A stretch of DNA of 64,000 nt from Hemerocallis citrina (lineage: Eukaryota > Streptophyta > Magnoliopsida > Asparagales > Asphodelaceae), in assembly GCA_017893485.1 (NCBI GenBank), contig CM030366.1:53040565-53104564 (forward strand). Direction: 5' to 3'. Shown here piece by piece: positions 1 through 10,471 of this stretch. Within the stretch, counting starts at the first letter, position 1. Every line of letters starts with the position of its first letter. The notes beneath the pieces were generated by a model that worked only from the letters and a program-made list of their open reading frames with translations, made no database searches and was not told where the DNA came from. The translations under genes were made by a program, and so were the position numbers.

Positions 1-1909
1 TTCCAATATGATGTTAGGTAGTTCTCTGATTTTTGTGATAATTAAAAGATGAGTTTTGAGTGGTGTCCTATATCCTTTTCTATAGATCGCTTTTGCTGAA
101 AACTGCATGTGATTGTATGTTGAATGCCGTGTTTACCTTATTTCTAATTACTGTATGAATATTTCATGAGATATATGAAAGTTGGGTAATTGTATCTACT
201 TTCATCCTGTTTTGGCGGAAGTGGATTTTGATGCACTGTGTGCAAGATATGCATGATTTTGTACAGCGGTGTTGAAGAATTCCAGATCCATCAAAACTGT
301 GTTATGTGTTATTTTCTATTTTTGAAAACATATCTATACTTTCTGGAAAAATATGAAAATATATATTTTGAGACTATACATATAGGGGATTACCCCAGAA
401 TTTTCGTGGATTTAATTAATGATTTTGTATGCTGTTTTCATGTGGTTTAAGTTATTCCCCTGTTTTCTGACTGTACATGCAAACTGTGTTGAATTGTGTT
501 TTGAGTCGAGATGTTGTGAAATAGCATATGGATTTATTATAACCGTTAGAAGCGTGTGGAAGTCTAGTTTCCAGATCCTTCGACGGATCATGATTTGCAT
601 GCCTGTAGATCTTTGGATCACTGTTTATGTACAGACTGGTCTTGCTGTCCTGTTTATAGACATACACCATTTTGCTCGTATTTGTGAATGTTTGGTATCT
701 ATACTTACTGATCTGATGCCCTAAACCTAAACCTGATCATATGATGTTAGTTTGACACCCTTTAGATCACATTCATGTCTGTTTAATAACCATAACAAAA
801 GTAATCAAGCCGGGGTATGGGAAAGATCTAGTAGTGGGAAAGCATAGAAATGTGTACTTAGAAGGGGGCCCGTGTTTCCCATATAATTATCTGTATTCTG
901 ACCCTGTCTACATTGCTTCTTATGTAAGAAGGTGTAGAGTAGAAGAGAACCACTAAGTTCTATCTGTCTGTTCTGATATCTGTCTGACCCTGCGTACACG
1001 GCCCTATAATATCCCCTACGAAATCTAAAGCGAAACTGTTTTGTTGTAGCAACCATGTAGTATAAACTGGGATGCATGTTGTGCTACCTAGATAGTAATC
1101 ACACAAGACTTACATTAATCTGAAATCTGAGATCTGATTATATTTCTGAAGTCTGAATCTGAATCTGATATATGGAAATCTGAATCTGAATCTGAATACC
1201 TATTATATGAAACCTGTTATCTGATTTACCTGACATATCTGAATATTTGTTTACCTGACATATCTGTTATATGACACTTGACACTTAATATCTGAGACAT
1301 CTGCTAGGATACTATGTTAGTTGAGTTTACCATACCATATTAGGTCTATTTCTGATGATTAGTTAGATCTGTTTAGTTTTTCCCATGTGCTTGTATCCTA
1401 TTCTATTTGTGACCCGGACTTGCCATTGACGGGTACTGTGTTTTCTTCTTTTCCTTTTTCCTGCATTCGATGATTGCAGATTATGGTGGACAGATTTAAG
1501 AAGGTTCTGGTGGTTCGCAGTATTAGATGCTGATATCATTATTTCTGTTTCCTGTTATAACATTATTCTGTATTCCTGAGACTTGATTCATTTCTGTATT
1601 TGAGACACGTGTATTATTTATTTTGTTTTGGGCGATGTGACCCAGAATATTTGTTTACCAGACTCTGTTTTATTTGAGAACAAGATATTTGATTTCAATT
1701 AATTCCTGTTGGTGAAATTTTCTCGATGTTGCATGTTGGTCCCACTCTTTGCTTCCGACTGCGATATTTTGACTCAAATATATGTTGACTCTGATATACT
1801 GCCTGAGATATGTTGTAATATTTCTGAAACAGCTTAAGGATGATACTAATCATTCGCTGGGCTTTTGTTACGTGCCGTATTCCGTATTTTTGGGAAGCGG
1901 GGCGTGACA
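1..1909 (+). repeat. LTR1 of the chromovirus array, 3' part only
   Basis: This is the 3' 1.9 kb of a long terminal repeat whose 5' part lies outside the window. It aligns throughout with 8404-10296 and 16790-18697 at near identity. It ends in GGGGCGTGACA, followed 10 bp later by the primer binding site. Short open frames at 238-724 recur in all LTR copies with no sign of coding constraint and are not genes. The segment contains a conserved 0.3-kb island (about 800-1085), a TCTGAA-rich simple region (about 1110-1290), and a splice-acceptor-like TTGCAG followed by ATG-GTG-GAC at 1483. It keeps a 16-bp stretch that LTR2 lacks. Confidence 0.93.
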
Positions 1910-1919
1910 GGGTTTTCTG

Positions 1920-1931
1920 TGGTATCAGAGC
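1920..1931 (+). other. Primer binding site, initiator tRNA-Met type
   Basis: TGGTATCAGAGC lies 10 bp downstream of the LTR end. It is complementary to the 3' end of plant initiator tRNA-Met, the usual minus-strand primer of chromoviruses. The predicted leader intron 1504-2081 would remove it. Confidence 0.9.
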
Positions 1932-2084
1932 ACCAAGTTTGGCTAATGTATTAGGCAGCTAATATATTAGACAAGCTTGGCTCGAACGGGAATCTGTGCA
2001 ATATATCACCAACCATACATGCAAAATTGAAATATGACACCAACACAGATTCTGGATTCTAACTGTTTTCGGTTTTTGCAGACT

Positions 2085-3286
2085 ATGGCTCATAAAGGTT
2101 CTACCTCTGAATCTCAAGCTGATCCGATTGAGGTTGTCACTGCTGTGCTTGAGCGGCTGATTAATCAGCAGTAAAACCACAGTGATCTGGTGATGGCTGC
2201 ACTTGAAGCTGCTCGGGTTCCGCCTCCTGTTGCGCCTGTGCAGGCAACTCTTCCGCCTCGCCCAGGGACTGTTACGGACTTTATGAGGCTGCATCCCGAT
2301 CGTTTTTCCGGCACTGAGACGCCTTTGGAGGCTGAACAGTGGCTGATCCGGACGGAGCGTTTGTTGGCGGCAGCTCGTGTTGCAGAGGCTGATCGGGTGG
2401 ACGTTGTTTCCGTTCAGCTGGAGGATTTAGTGCATATTTGGTGGATGGCTGAGTCTGAGCGCCTGGTGAAGCCTATTGCTTGGGCTACCTTTACTCGGGG
2501 ATTCTTGGAGAAATTCTTCCCCATCAGTACTCGAGTTGAGATGGAACATCAATTCTTGGCCCTAAAACAGGTTAAGTCGTTGTTCAATTCTGGATTTGTT
2601 ACAATGTTGCATGGATAATTATGAATGTTGTAACATGGACTTCTTGCAACAGGGTTCCAGGACAATGGATGAGTACGCTGCTGAGTTTACGAGGCTTAGC
2701 CGATTCGCTGCCATTCTTGTGGCAACCGAAGAGGATAGGGCTCGCAGGTTCATCAATGGTCTTGAGCAGGATATCAAGAGGCATCTGGTCTCTCTTCGTC
2801 TGCATACTTATGCTGAGGCACTTGAAGTAGCTCGAGCTCAGGAGCAGGCTCGTGGTGATTCATCCCTTTCTCAGCGGACTGTTCCGCATTCGGCTGCTAG
2901 GTCTTCTGGTGGTCCTATTCGAAGGCCTGTTTCTGCCCATCCAGTCAGGACAACTCCTTACTCTGCTGCTGGTTCTCAGAGGAAGGCTTACTGTGACTTC
3001 TGTCGTTTGTCTGGGCATGAGTGCAAGAACTGTTTCCGTGCTTCCCGTCGATGCTTTAGATGTGGTTCTGCGGAGCATGGAGTGCGAGATTGTCCCCAAG
3101 CATTTCAACCGATGGCTCTTCCAGCCCGGGGTCCTAATCAGCAGGCAGGTCCAGCTCGTGGTCCAGTTAGGCCACCGCTTCCTCCTCAACGCCAGATTGT
3201 CGGACAAGGTACCGCTGTTCCGAGGAGAGGTCAAGCTTTCAACTTGACTGCCGCAGATGCTGAGACTGCTAAAGGAGTTGTGGCAG
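2085..3286 (+). pseudogene. gag of array unit 1, two exons, nonsense-mutated
   Basis: This encodes the capsid/nucleocapsid precursor. The start ATG-GCT matches unit 2 and lies 3 nt after a TTTTTGCAG acceptor-like site. A CAA codon in unit 2 is TAA here (2172-2174), ending translation after 29 codons. Downstream the capsid core and two CX2CX4HX4C knuckles are preserved, which suggests recent inactivation. Reading across 2571-2652 breaks the frame, while removing that segment joins ...ALKQ to GSRT as in intron-free relatives. Exons are therefore taken as 2085-2570 and 2653-3286. The gene ends at the donor of the gag-protease intron rather than at a stop. Confidence 0.85.
2571..2652 (+). other. 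Putative intron 1 within gag (unit 1)
   Basis: This is an 82-nt segment with CAG|GTTAAG at the 5' edge and TTGCAACAG| at the 3' edge, plus a branch-point-like TGTAAC about 20 nt upstream of the acceptor. It contains an in-frame stop (TAA at 2616). Removing it restores phase-0 continuity of the capsid domain. Element C has no insertion at the homologous place, so this intron looks family-specific. Confidence 0.7.
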
Positions 3287-3448
3287 GTATATTTATTTTT
3301 GTTTTATGGCTTGATGTTTGTTCTTTTATTTGTTCCCTTAGCTGTGCTTTGCTTTGCTTGCTTTGCTTCTTTTGCTTTGATTCTCTGCATTGTTGTTCTT
3401 CCCTCACCCTTGGTCTTCCGTGCTTTTCCTTGATTTGATTTCTACTAG
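3287..3448 (+). other. Putative intron 2 at the gag-protease boundary (unit 1)
   Basis: This is a 162-nt, strongly T-rich segment, CAG|GTATAT...TTTCTACTAG|GT. Exon phase is 1, and splicing gives Ala-Gly-Ile-Ile leading into the protease. Unspliced, it would read a Cys/Phe/Leu-rich run ending in TGA at 3436-3438, in frame with pol. The same junction is split by an intron in element C (25856-25949). Confidence 0.75.
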
Positions 3449-6400
3449 GTATCATCCTTGTTTGCTCTTTTCCTGCATATGTTCTCTTTGATTCTGGGGC
3501 AACCCATTCATTTGTCTCCTCTCGATTTGTCGCTCGACATAAGTTAGAAAGCAGCAACATGTCAGAGGCTTGGAACATCGTGACGGGTGGAGGAATTGTC
3601 AGTTGTTCCCGTGAGTGCAGGCAATGTTCCGTTGCTATTGGAGATGCAGATTTCAAAGCCAACCTGATTATAATTGGAAATTCAGGATTCGACGTTATTC
3701 TTGGTATGGATTGGTTGGGAGAAGCCCATGCCTTTATTGATTGCCGTGCCAAGAAAGTCGTCTTCAGAATTCCAAATCGGGCAGAATTTGAGTTTCATGC
3801 TGGAGAATCTTCTCTTGGTCGAACAAAGACTGTAGTTGAGCTGGTGGATTGTGCAATGGAATTGCAATCAGGCTGTGAGGCTGCGCCTCTAGTTGTTCGG
3901 GATTTCTTGGATGTTTTTCCAGATGAATTGCCTGGCTTACCCCCTGATAAGGAAGTGGAGTTCGGTATTGATGTTCAGCCTGGAACAGAACCGATATCGA
4001 AGAGTCCCTACAGGATGGCACCGGTTGAGCTGGCAGAGCTTAAGGTGCAGGTTCAGCAGTTGCTTGATTTGGGTTTCATCAGATCCAGTGTTTCGCCTTG
4101 GGGTGCTCCTGTCCTTTTTGTTGATAAGAAGGATGGAAGTCGTCGGATGTGCGTGGATTACCGAGAGCTGAACAGAGTTACGGTGAAGAATCGGTATCCT
4201 TTGCCCAGGATCGATGATTTGTTTGATCAGTTGAGTGGAGCTTCTGTTTTCTCGAAGTTGGATCTTCGTTCTGGATATCACCAAGTTAAGGTGAAGGCTG
4301 CAGACATACCGAAGACTGCTTTCAGGACTAGATACGGGCACTATGAGTATCTTGTGGTGCCGTTCGGAGTCACGAATGCACCGGCTGTATTCATGAGTCT
4401 TATGAATCGGGTGTTCTCGCAGTATTTGGATAAGTTCGTGGTGGTCTTCATTGATGATATTTTGATGTACTCTAAGAATCGGGAAGATCATGCTGAGCAT
4501 CTTAGAGTGGTTCTGCAGACTATGAGAGAGCATCAACTCTATGGTAAACTGAGCAAGTGCGAGTTTTGGCTCGACACAATTTCTTTCTTGGGGCATATTG
4601 TTTCTGGCGATGGTATTTCGGTGGATCCTGCCAAGATTGAAGCTGTGAAGGATTGGCCTATTCCCAAGTCAGTTTCAGAAGTCAGGAGTTTTCTGGGTTT
4701 GGCTGGCTATTATCGGAAGTTCGTCCGGGATTTTTCGAAGATAGCAGGACCTTTGACTAAATTGACTGGGAAGGATCAGAAGTTTTGTTGGTCTGATGAG
4801 TGCAATGTGGCTTTTGTTGAGTTGAAGGATAGACTGACGTCAGCGCCTGTGTTGACTATTCCAGATGGTTCAGGCGGATTTGTAGTTCACTGTGATGCTT
4901 CTGGTAAGGGTCTTGGAGCAGTTCTTATGCAGAAGGGCCGTGTTGTTGCGTATGCATCAAGGCAGTTGAGGCCGCATGAGAAGAACTATCCTACTCATGA
5001 CTTGGAGTTAGCGGCAGTGATCTTTGCTTTGAAGCTGTGGAGGCATTATTTGCTTGGAGACCGAGTGGAGATCTTTACAGACCACAAAAGTCTCAAGTAC
5101 GTCTTCACCCAGAAGGATTTGAACATGAGGCAAAGGCGTTGGTTGGAACTTATGGCCGAGTATGACATCAGTTTGCAATACCATCCTGGTAAAGTAAACT
5201 TGGTGCCTGATGCTTTGAGCAGGAGACCAGTGGTTTCGTTTCTTACTCAGCAGAAAGATCTCATTGAGCAGATGAGAAGGTTGGAGCTTGAGGTTGTGTT
5301 GCCGAGTTCTGGTCGGAGTTGTTTGGCGCTCCAGCTGCAGTCGTCTCTTGTTGAGCAGATTAAAGAGGCGCAGGCTAGCGATGCGCAGTTGCAGAAGTTT
5401 CAAACTGAGGTTGAGTCTGGGTCCAGGCCGGACATGGTTATTCATGCAGATGGTTCTCTTCGTTTTGGTTCTCGGTTGTGTGTCCCTAAAGGAGAAGTTC
5501 GTCAGAGGTTGCTTGAAGAAGCTCATCAGTCTTCATATTCTATCCATCCCGGCGGTACTAAGATGTATCGGGATTTGAGGCTTCATTTCTGGTGGCATGG
5601 TATGAAAAGGGCTGTCGCGCGGTTTGTTTCGCAGTGTTTGATCTGTCAGCAGGTTAAAGCGGAGCATCAGAGAACCGCAGGACTTCTTCAACCGCTTCCT
5701 ATTCCAGAGTGGAAGTGGGAACATATCACCATGGATTTTGTGACTGCTTTGCCGAGGAGTCCGAAGGGTCATAATGCTATATGGGTGATTGTTGACCGTT
5801 TGACGAAGAGTGCTCACTTCATTCCTTTTCGTGTCGGTCAGTCTACTGAGAGCCTTGCTGAGAGGTACATGCAAGAGATTGTCAGACTTCATGGGGTTCC
5901 AGTTAGTATTGTATCCGACAGGGATACGAGATTCAGGTCTCAGTTTTGGGAGAGTCTTCAGAGCAGTTTGGGGAGCAAATTAAAGTACAGTACAGCTTTT
6001 CATCCCCAGACTGATGGACAGTCAGAGCGGACTATTCAGATTCTTGAGGACATGTTGAGGTCCTGCATGCTTCAGTTTGGTGGGTCTTAGGAAGATCACT
6101 TGCATCCGGTAGAGTTCTCTTACAATAACAGCTTTCAAGCTAGTATTAAAGCTGCTCCGTTCGAGGCACTCTATGGACGGAAGTGTAGATCGCCAGTTTG
6201 CTGGGATGATGTTGGCGAGAGAAAGTTGTTGGGTCCAGAGTTGTTCACCAAGACAGTTGATGCAGTGGTTCAGATTAGGAAGCACTTGCAAGTAGCTCAG
6301 GACAGGCAGAGGCGGTGGGCTGATGTTCATCGCAGGGCGTTGGAGTTCGCAGTTGGTGACCATGTTTTTCTCAAGGTATCGCCGTGGTGCGGTGTCATTC

Positions 6401-6771
6401 GGTTCGGTGGCGGGGGCAAGCTTAGCCCGAGATTTATTGGACCATTCGAGATTTTGGAGCGAGTAGGCAAGGTGGCCTATCGTCTCGCATTGCCGCCAGC
6501 TTTATCGGGAGTGCACGATGTTTTCCATGTCTCACAACTCAGGAGATATATCCGAGATGAGAGCCACGTGATCAACTATTCAGAGTTGACCGTTAGGCCG
6601 GATTTGACTTGTGAGATTCCGCCAGTTGCTATTGTGGATCGGCGGGAGAAAGTGCTTAAGAACAAGGTCATTAAGCTGGTTCGTGTTGCTTGGAATCCTC
6701 ACTCGCCTGGTGAGTCGACATGGGAGCTGGAGGAGGAAATTCAGCAGAAGTTTCCTCACTTGTTTGAGTAG
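3449..6771 (+). pseudogene. pol of array unit 1 (PR-RT-RH-INT-chromodomain), one nonsense codon
   Basis: The frame opens at the intron-2 acceptor and encodes an aspartic protease ([10 protein letters not shown]), reverse transcriptase with FIDDILMYS, RNase H, integrase with HHCC and DDE cores, and a chromodomain-like tail ending HLFE at 6768. A TGG codon (intact in unit 2 at the equivalent place) is TAG at 6088-6090. This truncates integrase just after its DDE core and removes the C-terminal domain and chromodomain. The remaining frame 6091-6771 is open. The G-to-A change fits deamination of methylated cytosine on the other strand. Confidence 0.93.
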
Positions 6772-6858
6772 TTGTTTGTTTTGTGTTTGGCTATTTGGTT
6801 TTGTTTGGGGTTATCCTATGTACCTTTCTTTTTAATTTCGAGGACGAAATTTTCTTGT

Positions 6859-6871
6859 AGGGGGGTAGGAT
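6859..6871 (+). other. Polypurine tract, unit 1
   Basis: The purine-rich AGGGGGGTAGGA immediately precedes the TGTAACCCC start of LTR2. It is the expected plus-strand primer site. The motif TTTCGAGGACGAAATTTTC just upstream recurs before LTR3. Confidence 0.85.
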
Positions 6872-7288
6872 TGTAACCCCTGTTTTTCACTTTTGGTATT
6901 TTTAGAGAGTATTTTTCATTCTTGTGAATTATTATTTTCCATTGTATTTTCGGAACAATAAATTTAATTATTTTTATTCTATAATATTTTTCTGGCAGTT
7001 TTGACCTTCTTTTGTTGATTGTGCGCCGTTTGGCCGTTTTTCGACATTTTGAGCTCTTTTTCTCAATTTCTTGATCTCGTTCATGTATAAATGTTATTTT
7101 AGGGTCATGGTGGATTTTTAGGAGAGTTTTGACCAATTTGAGATTTTTGGCCTTAAGGAGATTTTTAGGAGCTATAGGATTCATTGTATTTTGTATCCCC
7201 ATTTGGAATCTACCCAATATCCATTACCCAATTGTATACCCATGATTTCCTATTGATATTCACTACCCATTAACCCACATTTGATCTC

Positions 7289-7297
7289 ATATATATA
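7289..7297 (+). promoter_or_regulatory. TATA box of LTR2
   Basis: ATATATATA is followed by CCCTAATAC and telobox-like CCCTAACCCTAAT about 25-40 bp downstream, then a CT-rich leader. E (41301) and G (57571-57619) show the same order. Transcription probably starts about 30 bp downstream, near 7325. Confidence 0.6.
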
Positions 7298-7748
7298 CCC
7301 CTAATACTAAATAATCCCTAACCCTAATCTATTTCTTCCCTCTCCAATTGTGTGCCGGCTACCTCTTTCCCCATACCATCCCGGCCTGCCTTCCAAAACC
7401 CTAGGCCGACCTTCCCCTACCCTTCCCTTGCCTTCTTCTTGCATAGCCGACCACCCATATCTCCCCTCTCCGCTATTTTATACAACTCCGCTTCAAAAAC
7501 TCGTCTCTCCTCTCCTTCTTGTGTTCGGCCAACACCCAAGGCAGCACCCAACCATCCCAAAACAGCACCTCAACATTCCCCCTTGCTGTTTTGAGTTGTG
7601 GGCATCTTCCACTTCGGTTCGTGTGTCAAAGGGATCAGCCGTTGGCGCATTTTGTTCGTGGGTTTCGCTCGAAATCGCGCTAGAAGGCATCTTGCTCGTG
7701 GATTCTCTTTGAAAGGCTTGGATTTGTCGCGTTCGTCGTCACATAAAG

Positions 7749-9866
7749 GCAAGTAACTTGTACTTAAATTTCTTAGGTTGATACAAGTAGAAAGTTCACA
7801 CATAGGATAGTTTGAGACTAGAGACGGACAAAGATCATGTTTTTATTTGTGGATTTCGTCTCTATTGTTCAAAACAGGCCATGGACGAATTAGGACATGA
7901 AGTTGATAGGTTTATGCCTTAGGATTCACCCAAACGCGACTGTTATCGCGTATGTGACATATTGTATACCCGATGCATGTTTGAACACCTATATGAGAAA
8001 TATTGGATTTTGACAGGTTAGAAACCCTTAGATATGATATTAAGACAACGGGTAGACAGTGTTTTGAATTTGGAAGAGTTTGGATGATTTTTGAGGAAGT
8101 TATGACGTTTTGGAGTTTGGTTGAGAAATCTGGAAATTTGGATTGAACTGGATTGATTGTTGATTTTATCTGAATTAGAGTCCGAATATCAACATGACTA
8201 TTTCTGAGTAATTTGTAGAGAATTGAATCTAATTTCTAATCCCACTGATTTCACCCTGTTTAGAGTTCGTATGGAGTAGTTATGATTATTTTAGTAACTA
8301 TATGTTGGTAGTTTCCAGAATCAGTTCAGGATAATTTTTGTGGACAATTTATTTTCAAGATCTAAGTTAGACATAATTTCATGCTACAAGATTTTGTCCA
8401 GTGTTCCAATATGATGTTAGGTAGTTCTCTGATTTTTTTGATAATTAAAAGATGAGTTTTGAGTGGTGTCCTATATCCTTTTCTATAGATCGCTTTTGTT
8501 GTAAACTGCATGTGATTGTATGTTGAATGCCGTGTTTACCTTATTTCTAATTACTTTATGAATATTTCATGAGAGATATGAAAGTTGGGTAATTGTATCT
8601 ACTTTCATCCTGTTTTGGCAGAACTGGATTTTGATGAGCTGTGTGCAAGATATGCGTGATTTTTTACAGCGGTGTTGAAGAATTCCAGATCCATCAAAAC
8701 TATGTTAGGTGTTATTTTCTATTTTTGAAAACATATCTATACTTTCTGGAAAAATATGAAAATCTATATTTTGAGACTATACATATAGGGGATTACCCCA
8801 GAATTTTCGTGGATTTAATTAATGATTTTGTATGCTGTTTTCATGTGGTTTAAGTTATTCCCCTATTTTCTGACTGTACATGCAAACTGTGTTGAATTGT
8901 GTTTTGAGTCGAGATGTTGTGAAATAGCGTATGAATTTATTATAACCGTTAGAAGCGTGTGGAAGTCTAGTTTCCAGATCCTTCGACGGATCATGATTTG
9001 CATGCGTGTAGATCTTTGGATCACTGTTTATGTACAGACTGGTCTTGCTGTCCTGTTTATAGACATACACCATTTTGCTCGTATTTGTGAATGTTTGGTA
9101 TCTATACTTACTGATCTGATGCCCTAAACCTAAACCTGATCATATGATGTTAGTTTGACACCCTTTAGATCACATTCATGTCTGTTTAATAACCATAACA
9201 AAAGTAATCAAGCCGGGGTATGGGAAAGATCTAGTAGTGGGAAAGCATAGAAATGTGTACTTAGAAGGGGGCCCGTGTTTCCCATATAATTATCTGTATT
9301 CTGACCCTGTCTATATTGCTTCTTATGTAAGAAGGTGTAGAGTAGAAGAGAACCACTAGGTTCTATCTGTCTGACCCTGAGTACACGGCCCTATAATATC
9401 CCCTACGAAATCTAAAGCGAAACTGTTTTGTTGTAGCAACCATGTAGTATAAACTGGGATGCATGTCGTGCTACCTAGATAGTAATCACACAAGACTTAC
9501 ATTAATCTGAAATCTGAGATCTGATTATATTTCTGAAGTCTGAATCTGAATCTGATATATGGAAATCTGAATCTGAATCTGAATACCTATTATATGAAAC
9601 CTGTTATCTGATTTACCTGACATATCTAAATATCTGTTTACCTGACATATCTGTTATATGACACTTGACACTTAATATCTGAGACATCTGCTAGGATACT
9701 ATGTTAGTTGAGTTTACCATACCATATTAGGTCTGTTTCTGATGATTAGTTAGATCTGTTTAGTTTTTCCCATGTGCTTGTATCCTATTCTATTTGTGAC
9801 CCGGACTTGCCATTGACGGGTACTGTATTTTCTTCTTTTCCTTTTTCCTGCATTCGATGATTGCAG
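7749..9866 (+). other. Putative GC-AG leader intron inside LTR2
   Basis: The 5' edge AAAG|GCAAGTAAC matches the GC-AG donor consensus. A conventional GT lies 4 nt further on as an alternative. The 3' edge is CATTCGATGATTGCAG|ATTATGGTGGAC after a T-rich stretch. Both edges recur in LTR3 (16134 and 18267). Positional equivalents exist in E, F and G, but F and G lack the GT alternative. The length would be about 2.1 kb. The case rests on motif and positional conservation only. Confidence 0.4.
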
Positions 9867-9890
9867 ATTATGGTGGACAGATTCAAGAAG

Positions 9891-10468
9891 GTTCTGCTGG
9901 TTCGCAGTATTAGATGCTGATATCATTATTTCTGTTTCCTGTTATAACATTATTCTGTATTCCTGAGACTTGATTCATTTCTGTATTTGAGACACGTGTA
10001 TTATTTATTTTGTTTTGGGCGATGTGACCCAGAATATTTGTTTACCAGACTCTGTTTTATTTGAGAACAAGATATTTGATTTCAATTAATTCCTGTTGGT
10101 GAAATTTTCTCGATGTTGCATGTTGGTCCCACTCTTTGCTTCCGACTGCGATATTTTGACTCTGATATATGTTGACTCTGATATACTGCCTGAGATATGT
10201 TGTAAGATTTCTGAAACAGCTTAAGGATGATACTAATCATTCGCTGGGCTTTTGTTACGTGCCGTATTCCGTATTTTTGGGAAGCGGGACGTGACAGGGT
10301 TTTCTGTGGTATCAGAGCACCAGGTTTGGCTAATGTATTAGGCAGCTAATATATTAGACAAGCTTGGCTCGAACGGGAATCTGTGCAATATATCACCAAC
10401 CATACATGCAAAATTGAAATATGACACCAACACAGATTCTGGATTCTAACTGTTTTCGGTTTTTGCAG
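9891..10468 (+). other. Putative second leader intron spanning LTR2 end and PBS
   Basis: A small exon starting ATG-GTG-GAC at 9870 ends AAGAAG|GTTCTG. The acceptor is CTAAC...GGTTTTTGCAG| at 10468, with a textbook branch-point and pyrimidine arrangement. Splicing would join the small exon in frame to ACT-ATG-GCT of gag. The intron contains the last 406 bp of the LTR and the PBS (10307-10318), so spliced RNA would lose reverse-transcription competence. Element C has the matching small exon and an acceptor at the same place before gag. Confidence 0.4.
10307..10318 (+). other. Primer binding site of unit 2
   Basis: TGGTATCAGAGC, complementary to initiator tRNA-Met, lies 10 bp after the LTR2 end. 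It is identical to unit 1. Confidence 0.9.
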
Positions 10469-10471
10469 ACT

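Larger units (their letters stand above)
1910..6871 (+). mobile_element. Internal domain, array unit 1 (Tekay/Del-like chromovirus, decayed)
   Basis: This is the internal region between LTR1 and LTR2. In order it holds a PBS, gag with two CCHC knuckles, protease, reverse transcriptase, RNase H, integrase and chromodomain, then a purine-rich tract. It is collinear and nearly identical with unit 2 (10297-15256). Unit 1 differs by two nonsense changes, one in gag (TAA at 2172) and one in integrase (TAG at 6088). It therefore cannot encode an intact polyprotein. Confidence 0.95.
6872..10296 (+). repeat. LTR2, complete central LTR shared by both array units
   Basis: This 3425-bp LTR runs from TGTAACCCC to GACGTGACA. 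It is both the 3' LTR of unit 1 and the 5' LTR of unit 2. It contains a TATA box (7289), a pyrimidine-rich leader (about 7330-7748) ending in AAG|GCAAGTA, a conserved structured island, a TCTGAA-rich region and an acceptor-like TTGCAG at 9866. Pro/Ser-rich open frames in the leader (for example 7352-7594) are compositional and not supported as genes. It lacks the 16 bp present in LTR1 and LTR3. Confidence 0.96.

Noticed and set aside
238..724. Open frames of 70 and 101 codons repeated at 8641-9127 and 17026-17512
   Set aside because: They repeat only because the LTR is present three times. Overlapping frames on both strands are equally open, with no start context or conserved domain.
3436..3448. 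Gag-Pol expression by read-through of the TGA at 3436 (in frame with pol in unit 1)
   Set aside because: Unit 2 stops much earlier (TAA 11689), the intervening peptide is an implausible Cys/Phe/Leu run, and C has a shorter unrelated segment with a different stop. Splicing explains all three copies.
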